Shown piece after piece: positions 1-5,268 of a stretch of DNA of 5,268 nt. A program made the position numbers and the translations under genes. The notes under the pieces were generated by a model, which was not told the origin of the DNA, made no database searches, and worked only from the letters and a program-made list of their open reading frames with translations. The stretch lies in contig JAFAVL010000154.1 of NCBI GenBank assembly GCA_019242465.1, positions 1 through 5,268 of the forward strand. The letters run 5' to 3'. This DNA comes from Chroococcidiopsidaceae cyanobacterium CP_BM_RX_35. Lineage in GTDB: Bacteria > Cyanobacteriota > Cyanobacteriia > Cyanobacteriales > Chroococcidiopsidaceae. Each line of letters begins with the position of its first letter. Position 1 is the stretch's first letter.

Positions 1-63
1 TCCAAATGCACTTTTCTTGAAGCTCTGTTCTTTGTGTCTGGTCTAGTTGTACAATTGAGACCT

Positions 64-840
64 ATGCTCAACCTAACTGGAAAAAACGCCCTCATCACTG
101 GGATTGCCAACAATCGCTCCATCGCCTGGGGGATTGCACAACAGCTACATAAAGCTGGTGCGAACCTTGGCATCACCTATTTACCTGACGACCGAGGTCG
201 AATGGAAAAAAAGGTTGCAGAGCTGGTGGACTCCCTCAATCCTAGCCTGTTTCTCCCCTGTAATGTTCAAGATGAGGTTCAGATTCAGTCCGCCTTTGAA
301 GCCATCCGCAGCCAGTGGGGCAAGCTAGATATTGTCATTCATTGTTTGGCTTTCGCCAATAAGGAGGACTTAAGCGGCGGAGTGAGCGCGACATCGAGAT
401 TAGGCTTTAGTCAGGCTTTGGAAATCAGCACCTACTCACTGATTCAGTTGAGTAAAGAAGCTAAACTCTTAATGCAGGAAGGTGGCAGTATTGTCACCCT
501 CACCTACTTAGGTGGCGTGCGCGTCGTGCCAAACTACAATGTGATGGGAATTGCCAAGGCGGGGTTAGAGGCAAGCGTCCGCTATTTGGCAGCCGAACTA
601 GGTCCCCAAAGTATTCGCGTGAATGCGATTTCAGCTGGTCCCATCCGTACCTTAGCATCCTCAGCAGTTGGTGGTATTTTAGACATGATCCATCATGTTG
701 AGCAAGTAGCTCCCCTGCGGCGCACTGTTACTCAGCTAGAGGTAGGAAACGCTGCAGCTTTCCTCTGTAGCGACCTGGCAAGCGGTATTACAGGTCAGGT
801 TCTCTATGTAGATGCTGGTTACGAGATTATGGGCATGTAA
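64..840 (+). CDS. fabI: Enoyl-[acyl-carrier-protein] reductase [NAD(P)H], FabI type
   Basis: This enzyme reduces trans-2-enoyl-ACP to acyl-ACP, the last step of each type II fatty-acid elongation cycle, in the cytosol. It is an atypical short-chain dehydrogenase with a Rossmann fold. Visible in the 258-residue product: the FabI-style nucleotide loop GIANNRSIAWGIA (13-25), HCLAFA (93-98), SRLGFSQALEIS (111-122), and the catalytic Tyr-X6-Lys as Y158/K165 inside PNYNVMGIAKA, with the second FabI tyrosine Y148. The spacing agrees with E. coli Y146/Y156/K163. The end, GQVLYVDAGYEIMGM, is typical. ATG at 64 is chosen because the protein then begins MLNLTGKNALITG, as FabI proteins do, at the usual length of about 258. 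An in-frame GTG at 34 would only add ten unconserved residues. The ribosome-binding site is weak (GAGA about 4 bases upstream). Ala96 sits where E. coli has Gly93; Ala is normal in many FabIs and is no sign of triclosan resistance. hisB follows after 36 bases; from memory this pair is also adjacent in Nostoc-type genomes. Confidence 0.96.
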   Translation: MLNLTGKNALITGIANNRSIAWGIAQQLHKAGANLGITYLPDDRGRMEKKVAELVDSLNPSLFLPCNVQDEVQIQSAFEAIRSQWGKLDIVIHCLAFANKEDLSGGVSATSRLGFSQALEISTYSLIQLSKEAKLLMQEGGSIVTLTYLGGVRVVPNYNVMGIAKAGLEASVRYLAAELGPQSIRVNAISAGPIRTLASSAVGGILDMIHHVEQVAPLRRTVTQLEVGNAAAFLCSDLASGITGQVLYVDAGYEIMGM

Positions 841-876
841 TGCTCGCCCTAACCTACTGGGACTTCAGAATCCACT

Positions 877-1512
877 ATGCAGACAAGTGATCGCCAAGTT
901 TCCAACTCTTATGACCTACATCTGGGTCGGACTGCTTCCATTCGCCGCACGACAGGCGAAACTGATGTTCAAATTAGCGTCAATCTTGATGGGGTAGGAA
1001 CCTGCAATGTCAAAACTGGCGTTCCATTTCTAGATCACATGCTGCATCAACTAGCGGCCCATGGGCTACTCGATCTACAGGTGCAGGCTACAGGGGATCT
1101 GGAGATTGATGACCATCATACCAACGAGGATGTGGGAATTACTTTAGGACAAGCATTGGGAAAAGCCTTGGGAAATCGTCAAGGAATTGTCCGTTTTGGA
1201 AACTTCCTCGCTCCTCTAGATGAAGCTTTGATCCAAGTAGCCCTAGACTTTTCTGGTCGTCCCCACCTCAGCTATGGTTTGCAAATCCCCACCCAGCGCG
1301 TTGGAACTTACGACACCCAACTCGTACGAGAATTTTTTGTGGCAGTGGTAAACCATAGTCAAATGACTCTACACATTCGCCAGCTAGATGGTATTAACTC
1401 CCATCACATTATTGAGGCAACATTCAAGGCTTTTGCGCGATCGCTACGCATGGCGGTAGAAATTGACCCGCGCCGAGCTGGGCAGGTTCCCAGTTCCAAA
1501 GGCGTTTTGTAG
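877..1512 (+). CDS. hisB: Imidazoleglycerol-phosphate dehydratase
   Basis: HisB dehydrates imidazole-glycerol phosphate to imidazole-acetol phosphate in histidine biosynthesis, using a di-manganese centre built at subunit interfaces of a 24-mer (known for the family). The 211-residue product is the monofunctional dehydratase, without the N-terminal histidinol-phosphatase domain of the E. coli enzyme. Visible marks are [13 protein letters not shown] (18-30), [14 protein letters not shown] (50-63), the two duplicated metal-binding HHxxE motifs HHTNE (80-84) and HHIIE (176-180), the latter within [17 protein letters not shown], and the C-terminal phosphate-binding PSSKGVL (205-211). The fold is two repeats of one half-domain, and both halves are intact. 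The start at 877 gives MQTSDRQ, a beginning like that of other cyanobacterial HisB proteins; no strong Shine-Dalgarno sequence is seen. No other his genes are nearby, which fits the scattered his genes of cyanobacteria. A HIP1 octamer lies inside the gene. The 36-base gap to fabI, without a terminator, suggests co-transcription. Confidence 0.97.
   Translation: MQTSDRQVSNSYDLHLGRTASIRRTTGETDVQISVNLDGVGTCNVKTGVPFLDHMLHQLAAHGLLDLQVQATGDLEIDDHHTNEDVGITLGQALGKALGNRQGIVRFGNFLAPLDEALIQVALDFSGRPHLSYGLQIPTQRVGTYDTQLVREFFVAVVNHSQMTLHIRQLDGINSHHIIEATFKAFARSLRMAVEIDPRRAGQVPSSKGVL
1437..1444. repeat. HIP1 palindrome (GCGATCGC) inside hisB
   Basis: This is an exact copy of the highly iterated palindrome GCGATCGC that is over-represented in many cyanobacterial genomes. 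Here it encodes part of the Ala-Arg-Ser stretch of the HisB C-terminal half. It is useful mainly as a taxonomic marker; no local function is implied. Confidence 0.85.
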
Positions 1513-1562
1513 AAAGGGATTCACTCCCCTACTCCGCCGCACGGTAGAAGCTACTATAGTAA

Positions 1563-1592
1563 ATATTGATATTTATTAAGAAGTATCAATGT
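1563..1592 (+). promoter_or_regulatory. Possible translation-control hairpin over the transporter start codon
   Basis: ATATTGATA (1563-1571) can pair with TATCAATGT (1584-1592). This gives nine pairs including one U-G wobble, around a 12-base loop TTTATTAAGAAG. The right arm contains the ATG (1589-1591), while the Shine-Dalgarno-like AAGAAG (1578-1583, 5 bases from the ATG) is in the loop. The stem is almost all A-U, with a single G-C pair, so it would be weak and temperature-sensitive. The pairing is directly visible; a regulatory role is inference, and the pairing could be chance in AT-rich leader DNA. Just upstream is the 10-base perfect palindrome TACTATAGTA (1552-1561), which contains a -10-like TATAGT (1555-1560) without a convincing -35 box. 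Confidence 0.3.
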
Positions 1593-3022
1593 TTGTTTCA
1601 ACCTCGGGCATACAGTTGAGAGAATCCTTTACCAAAAAGCTGTTTTTTGGCCACGACCCTACTCCAGAGTTAATTGCTATCCTACTGGTCTATTTCGTCC
1701 AGGGCATCTTGGGGCTGGCTCGCTTAGCCGTTAGCTTTTTTCTCAAAGATGAACTAGCACTGAGTCCAGCTGGGGTGTCTGCTCTATTCGGTATCGTCGC
1801 CTTGCCCTGGATGGTGAAGCCAGTGTTTGGTTTTATCTCAGACGGGCTACCGATTCTGGGTTATCGTCGGCGTCCTTACTTAGTGCTATCAGGACTGTTA
1901 GGAACCGTCTCATGGGTCGCTCTAGCAACAGTGGTGCATACCCCTCTGGGGGCAACGATAGCAATTGCGTTAGGTTCTTTATCAGTTGCTGTTAGCGATG
2001 TAATTGTAGATTCGCTAGTGGTGGAACGTGTTAGGGCTGAATCTCAAGCTAATGTCGGTTCACTCCAATCGCTGTGTTGGAGCGCTTCAGCTTTCGGAGG
2101 GATAATCACTGCTTACTTTAGCGGTTTCCTATTGCAGCACTTCAGCAATCGTGCCGTATTTGGGATTACAGCATCTTTTCCCTTAATTGTGTCAGCAGTT
2201 GCTTGGTTAATCGCTGAGTCACCCGTGAACGAACGTCCGGGAGTCTCTACAATCAAGCATCAACTCCAACAACTGCGCCAAACCGTTACCCAAAAAGTGA
2301 TCTGGCTCCCCGCAGCTTTCGTCTTCATTTGGCAAGCTACTCCCACCTCCGACTCAGCTTTCTTCTTTTTCACTACGAATGAACTGCGGTTTGAGCCAGA
2401 GTTCCTGGGGCGAGTGCGCCTAGTAACGAGTGTTGCCTCCTTGGTTGGTGTCTGGATCTTCCAGCGCTTCCTCAAAACACTTCCCTTTCGAGTCATTTTT
2501 GGCTGGAGTGCTGTCCTGTCGGCAGCGTTGGGTATGAGTACGTTGCTATTGGTGACTCACACCAACCGTGCTTTAGGTATTGACGATCGTTGGTTTAGCT
2601 TAGGCGATAGCCTGGTGCTCACAGTGATGGGACAGATTGCCTATATGCCTATCTTGGTATTAGCTGCCCGTCTATGTCCGCCTGGGGTGGAAGCAACGCT
2701 GTTTGCTGTGTTGATGTCAGTCGCAAATCTAGCAGGACTTGTTTCCTATGAACTAGGAGCAGTTCTGATGCATCGGTTAGGAATTACAGAAACTAACTTT
2801 GAGTCCCTCTGGCTGTTGGTTACGATCGCAAACCTCAGCACCTTGCTGCCACTGCCATTTCTTAATTGGTTGCCAGATGCGGAGGCAACGCCGAGAGAAC
2901 ATTCAATGTCGGATGATGCCAGCGCTGCCAAGCCAACGGGAAAACAGTTTTTGCCAGACTTAATGTCTAAATTAGTCCCACAATCACTGCAACAAAAGCC
3001 AGTTGAAAAACCAGTCGAGTGA
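1589..3022 (+). CDS. Folate/biopterin transporter (FBT/BT1 family, MFS-like)
   Basis: This is an inner-membrane carrier of the folate-biopterin transporter family, whose members include Synechocystis Slr0642, a plant chloroplast folate carrier and Leishmania BT1/FT1. The 477-residue product has about 12 hydrophobic segments, roughly at 28-50, 63-85, 96-117, 121-140, 161-183, 189-209, 238-260, 274-294, 301-322, 340-361, 367-390 and 406-427. Family signatures are in order: VQGILGLARLAVSFFLKD (37-54), LSPAG (58-62), PWMVKPVFGFISD (73-85), GYRRRPYL (91-98), SDVIVDSLVVERVR (136-149), the ATPTSDSAFFFF stretch (250-261) and PPGVEATLFAVLMS (364-377). After the last helix comes a hydrophilic tail of about 48 residues, rich in Pro, Lys and Gln, with no recognised domain. 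The start at 1589 leaves a short cytosolic N-terminus and has AAGAAG 5 bases upstream. The gene lies 76 bases after hisB with no terminator between. Cyanobacteria often carry several paralogues, so the actual substrate (folate, pterin or another compound) is not settled by sequence. Confidence 0.92.
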   Translation: MFVSTSGIQLRESFTKKLFFGHDPTPELIAILLVYFVQGILGLARLAVSFFLKDELALSPAGVSALFGIVALPWMVKPVFGFISDGLPILGYRRRPYLVLSGLLGTVSWVALATVVHTPLGATIAIALGSLSVAVSDVIVDSLVVERVRAESQANVGSLQSLCWSASAFGGIITAYFSGFLLQHFSNRAVFGITASFPLIVSAVAWLIAESPVNERPGVSTIKHQLQQLRQTVTQKVIWLPAAFVFIWQATPTSDSAFFFFTTNELRFEPEFLGRVRLVTSVASLVGVWIFQRFLKTLPFRVIFGWSAVLSAALGMSTLLLVTHTNRALGIDDRWFSLGDSLVLTVMGQIAYMPILVLAARLCPPGVEATLFAVLMSVANLAGLVSYELGAVLMHRLGITETNFESLWLLVTIANLSTLLPLPFLNWLPDAEATPREHSMSDDASAAKPTGKQFLPDLMSKLVPQSLQQKPVEKPVE

Positions 3023-3070
3023 GCTGGTAAGCAGGCAATTAGAAAGATGTTTTAGAATGATTTGCTACCT

Positions 3071-4570
3071 ATGCAGAGTTTTCAACTTTACGAACACGCC
3101 TCCACAGTTCCCACTGATTCCTACCAACGCCAAGATTGGCAGAAAGGATACAAATCTTTAAAATCAGAGTTTGATTATTGGATTGATGATGTAGAAGGGC
3201 AAATTCCTGCCGAACTTAGGGGGACTCTGTTTCGCAACGGTCCAGGTTTACTAGATGTAAATGGTCATCCCATTCACCATCCCTTCGATGGTGATGGGAT
3301 GATTAGCGCGATCGCGTTTGCAAATGGTCGTGCCCACTTCCGCAATCGCTTCATTCGGACATCGGCTTATCTAGAAGAACAAGCAGCAGGGAAAATTCTG
3401 TACCGTGGCGTGTTTGGGACGCAAAAACCTGGCGGCTTTTTGGCAAATGCCTTTGACTTCAAACTCAAGAACATCGCTAATACTAACGTCATCTATTGGG
3501 GTGGTAAACTCTTGGCGTTGTGGGAAGCTGCCGACCCTCATCGCCTCAATCCTCAGACATTGGAAACATTAGGTAAAGATTCTCTCAACGGAGTTTTATC
3601 ACCTGGCGAAGCCTTTGCAGCCCATCCGCGCTTTGATCCCAGTTGTGACCAAGATGGTGGTACTCCATGCTTGGTCAACTTTTCGATTAAGCCTGGTCTA
3701 TCCACCACGATTACTATCTTCGAACTTGACCCAAGTGGTAATGTCATCCGAAAACACGCTCACAGTGTTCCTGGTTTCGCTTTTATCCATGATTTTGCCA
3801 TCACGCCAAATTACTGTCTGCTATTTCAAAATCCTGTCTCTTTCAATCCTCTGCCTTTTGTGCTGGGTTGGCGTGGGGCTGCCGAATGTATCAAGTTTCA
3901 ACCAAACCAGCCCACTCGCATCATTGTTATCCCCCGTCACATCTCTAAACCAGTTCAGTTGCTAGAAACTCAATCTGGTTTTGTCTTCCATCATGCCAAT
4001 GCCTTTGAGCAGGGCGATGAAGTTTTTATTGACTCGATTTGCTACGAAACTTTACCAGAGGTTAAGCCCCAAAGCGATTTCAGAGAAGTAGATTTTGCTG
4101 CCCTCCAGCCAGGGCAGCTATGGCGGTTTCATTTGAACCTGAAAGATCAAACAGTGTCGCGACAGTTGCTTGAAGGTAGGTGCTGTGAATTTCCTAGCAT
4201 TCACCAGGAACGAGTGGGACGAGCTTATCGGTACTTATATCTAGGCGCAGCTCATGCAGATACTGGTAATGCGCCACTGCAAGCAATTCTTAAACTCGAC
4301 TTGGAGTCAGGCGAACGACAGCTTTGGAGTGCTGCGCCCCGTGGCTTCATGAGTGAACCTATTTTTGTTCCGCGCCCCGATGCCTTAGAGGAAGATGATG
4401 GCTGGGTACTAGCTGTGGTTTATGATGCTACGCATCACCGCTCAGATGTCGTGATTTTGAACGGTCGTGACTTGAGCCAGGGACCAATTGCCCGACTGTA
4501 TCTGAAACACCATATCCCATATGGTTTACACGGTAGCTTTGCTTCTGAATCGTTTGCGCCAGCAGCATAG
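3071..4570 (+). CDS. Carotenoid oxygenase, apocarotenoid-15,15'-oxygenase (ACO/Diox1) type
   Basis: This is a non-haem Fe(II) dioxygenase of the RPE65/CCD family that cleaves a carotenoid double bond. Its nearest relative in memory is Synechocystis ACO (Sll1541), which cuts apocarotenals at 15,15' to give retinal. The 499-residue product (ACO is 490) spans the whole seven-bladed propeller. The four iron-binding histidines are present: H185 (AAHPRFD), H240 (FIHDF), H307 (FHHANAF) and H487 (YGLHGSF). The second-shell glutamates are E152 (LALWE), E373 (CCEFP) and E429 (SEPIF). These match ACO H183/H238/H304/H484 and E150/E370/E426 with a steady offset of +2 to +3. Other family marks are RNGPGLL (55-61), HPFDGDGM (70-77) and KNIANTN (133-139). 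There is no signal peptide; the family binds membranes peripherally through a hydrophobic patch. ATG at 3071 is preferred to an in-frame TTG at 3062. No good Shine-Dalgarno sequence is seen. The gene is 48 bases after the transporter and is followed by a strong terminator. Exact substrate and cleavage site are inferred from similarity. Confidence 0.94.
   Translation: MQSFQLYEHASTVPTDSYQRQDWQKGYKSLKSEFDYWIDDVEGQIPAELRGTLFRNGPGLLDVNGHPIHHPFDGDGMISAIAFANGRAHFRNRFIRTSAYLEEQAAGKILYRGVFGTQKPGGFLANAFDFKLKNIANTNVIYWGGKLLALWEAADPHRLNPQTLETLGKDSLNGVLSPGEAFAAHPRFDPSCDQDGGTPCLVNFSIKPGLSTTITIFELDPSGNVIRKHAHSVPGFAFIHDFAITPNYCLLFQNPVSFNPLPFVLGWRGAAECIKFQPNQPTRIIVIPRHISKPVQLLETQSGFVFHHANAFEQGDEVFIDSICYETLPEVKPQSDFREVDFAALQPGQLWRFHLNLKDQTVSRQLLEGRCCEFPSIHQERVGRAYRYLYLGAAHADTGNAPLQAILKLDLESGERQLWSAAPRGFMSEPIFVPRPDALEEDDGWVLAVVYDATHHRSDVVILNGRDLSQGPIARLYLKHHIPYGLHGSFASESFAPAA
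3308..3315. repeat. HIP1 palindrome (GCGATCGC) inside the carotenoid oxygenase gene
   Basis: This is the second exact GCGATCGC in the window, set in the longer palindrome CGCGATCGCG (3307-3316). It lies in the coding sequence shortly after the HPFDGDGM motif. Two copies in about 5 kb is well above chance and supports a cyanobacterial source. Confidence 0.85.
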
Positions 4571-4612
4571 GTACTTGTCTGGTCTTTGCTTGCTGCTTCA
4601 CAGATGGAAATT

Positions 4613-4650
4613 AAAAAGCACTTCTGACCGATAAATCAGAAGTGCTTTTT
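4613..4650. terminator. Intrinsic terminator after the carotenoid oxygenase gene, potentially bidirectional
   Basis: AAAAAGCACTTCTGA (4613-4627) and TCAGAAGTGCTTTTT (4636-4650) are perfect 15-base inverted complements around an 8-base loop, CCGATAAA. The right arm ends in five T. Because the left arm begins with five A, the complementary strand also shows a stem followed by a T run, so the element could stop transcription from both sides. It begins 42 bases after the oxygenase stop codon and is the only clear terminator in the window, marking the end of the fabI-hisB-transporter-oxygenase block. Confidence 0.9.
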
Positions 4651-4851
4651 GATGGAGAAACTATTGCCCAGACAATTTGTAAATTCGCTAACCTCATCCT
4701 GCTATAGATATAGGTTTCTGACCTTGGGGGGATGCTCTAAGCCACTAGAGACGGCGATTCTGACCTAAAGAGTGGAGTGATAAAAAATATAGAGTTACTT
4801 CTCAGGTAATCTTTAAATCAAGCGAACTCAAGGCTTAACGCAGGAAATACC
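4651..4851. other. Non-coding intergenic region with short repeats
   Basis: No coding frame is supported between the terminator and the gene starting at 4852, so this stretch should hold that gene's promoter and leader. Two -10-like TATAGA boxes are present (4703-4708 and 4788-4793), neither with a good -35 box at normal spacing, so no promoter is called. The 9-mer TTCTGACCT occurs at 4716-4724 and 4758-4766, 42 bases apart, and its first eight bases also occur at 4622-4629 within the terminator. A small hairpin, CTCTA/TAGAG with a six-base loop, lies at 4735-4750. I see no tRNA or other known RNA. Confidence 0.5.
4842..4845 (+). promoter_or_regulatory. Ribosome-binding site of the right-edge gene
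   Basis: AGGA lies 6 bases before the ATG at 4852. It is the best Shine-Dalgarno match in the window and favours 4852 over the in-frame ATGs at 4861 and 4864. Confidence 0.6.
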
Positions 4852-5268
4852 ATGTTTCAGATGATGGGGTTGGCGTCGGGAATTCACAAAGCGCTGTTCT
4901 GGCTGGCACAGATTCCAATAAATCCGAGAACTCACAATCCAGAGGAGGCATCTGTTGGCATCACAGGTCCAAATTTCTGGGTAGCCTGGATTGCAGGTGT
5001 GGTGCTAGCTTTTGCCATCCAACTAGTTTTAACAAACTTTGCTGCTGCCTTCGGTCTTTCCTTCCTGGGACGTCAATCAGACTCTGATTCTGATAGTCAG
5101 GAAGTTAATACCTTTGGTGGCACGGTTCGCAAAATTGGTACGGCACTGGGATTGGGGACCTTAGTAAGTGTCACCTTTTCGCTAGCTATTGCTTGTTATT
5201 TGACAGTGAAACTGAGCCTAATATATGCCAACGTGTTTCTAGGCGCAGTAGTGGGTTTAGTGATTTGG
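4852..5268 (+). CDS. Unrecognised integral membrane protein, N-terminal part (runs off the window)
   Basis: The frame stays open from the ATG at 4852 to the last base, giving 139 residues with the C-terminus missing. I do not recognise a characterised family. The protein begins MFQMMGLASG with a short amphipathic or hydrophobic stretch (about 6-23), then a polar segment rich in Asn, Pro and Glu (24-41). Hydrophobic segments follow at about 42-72, 98-118 and 120-139, the last still open at the edge. The loop between the first two carries an acidic Asp-Ser run (DSDSDS, 77-82) and then TVRKIG (91-96). By the positive-inside tendency the orientation is unclear. There is no cleavable signal peptide of classic form. 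Codon use resembles that of the neighbours and an AGGA site precedes the start, so I take it as a real gene with its own promoter, downstream of a terminator. It resembles in style the large uncharacterised multi-pass membrane proteins common in cyanobacteria; that is an impression, not an identification. Confidence 0.75.
   Translation, partial: MFQMMGLASGIHKALFWLAQIPINPRTHNPEEASVGITGPNFWVAWIAGVVLAFAIQLVLTNFAAAFGLSFLGRQSDSDSDSQEVNTFGGTVRKIGTALGLGTLVSVTFSLAIACYLTVKLSLIYANVFLGAVVGLVIW

Noticed and set aside
47..57. TTGTACAA and CAATTG palindromes before fabI, considered as an NtcA-like operator
   Set aside because: The GTA has no TAC at the required eight-base spacing, and short palindromes like these occur by chance. 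The true upstream region is cut off by the window edge.
34..63. GTG start extending FabI by ten residues
   Set aside because: The added residues are unlike any FabI N-terminus, and the ATG at 64 gives the standard beginning and length.
1561..1574. AAATAT-TG-ATATTT inverted repeat, considered as a terminator after hisB
   Set aside because: It has only A-T pairs, a two-base loop and no following T run, so it would not terminate transcription.
2260..2496. Open frame on the minus strand inside the transporter gene
   Set aside because: It lies fully inside a well-supported gene; its 78-residue product has no recognisable motif, is Lys/Arg-rich and looks like a chance antisense frame.
2746..2931. 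Minus-strand open frame over the transporter C-terminal region
   Set aside because: It is short, has no motif and is entirely antisense to conserved coding sequence.
3053..3058. TAGAAT as a -10 box for the oxygenase gene
   Set aside because: No -35 box is found at usual spacing, and the resulting leader would be only a few bases long.
3062..3070. TTG start extending the carotenoid oxygenase by three residues
   Set aside because: An ATG follows at 3071, TTG is a rare start, and no ribosome-binding site favours the upstream codon.
3553..3965. Open frames on both strands overlapping the oxygenase gene (minus 3553-3747, plus 3615-3965)
   Set aside because: Both overlap the region coding for iron-ligand histidines of the oxygenase and have no features of their own.
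4721..4765. G-run and small hairpin considered as part of a tRNA or small RNA
   Set aside because: No cloverleaf, T-loop sequence or acceptor pairing could be found; only a five-pair hairpin is present.

Overview
The window looks like chromosomal DNA from a cyanobacterium, probably a filamentous or otherwise large-genome type. Three things point that way. The proteins match cyanobacterial families: a plant/cyanobacterial-type FabI, a stand-alone HisB, an FBT/BT1 folate-biopterin transporter, and a close relative of the Synechocystis apocarotenoid oxygenase ACO/Diox1. The cyanobacterial HIP1 palindrome GCGATCGC occurs twice (1437-1444 and 3308-3315). Base composition is moderate and several genes lack a clear Shine-Dalgarno sequence. 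The genus cannot be fixed from the sequence alone.

Layout: everything recognisable is on the + strand. fabI (64-840) encodes enoyl-[ACP] reductase. After 36 bases comes hisB (877-1512), imidazoleglycerol-phosphate dehydratase. After 76 bases comes a 12-helix-type folate/biopterin transporter (1589-3022). After 48 bases comes a carotenoid oxygenase (3071-4570). A perfect 15-bp stem with flanking A and T tracts (4613-4650) closes this block. No terminator is visible between the four genes, so they could be read as one transcript, although internal promoters are possible. The next 201 bases (4651-4851) are non-coding, and a fifth gene starts at 4852 and runs off the window. It encodes an unrecognised membrane protein of which 139 residues are visible.

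How the genes work together: FabI completes each fatty-acid elongation cycle and HisB catalyses a middle step of histidine synthesis, so they share no pathway. Their neighbourhood is housekeeping. The transporter and the oxygenase both act on pterin- or isoprenoid-derived metabolites at or near membranes, but a functional link between them is only a guess from adjacency. I found no mobile element, CRISPR array, RNA gene, defence system or plainly novel system. The points most worth a second look are an AU-rich hairpin that would pair the transporter's start codon while exposing its ribosome-binding site, the unrecognised membrane protein at the right edge, and a thrice-repeated octamer in the last intergenic region.
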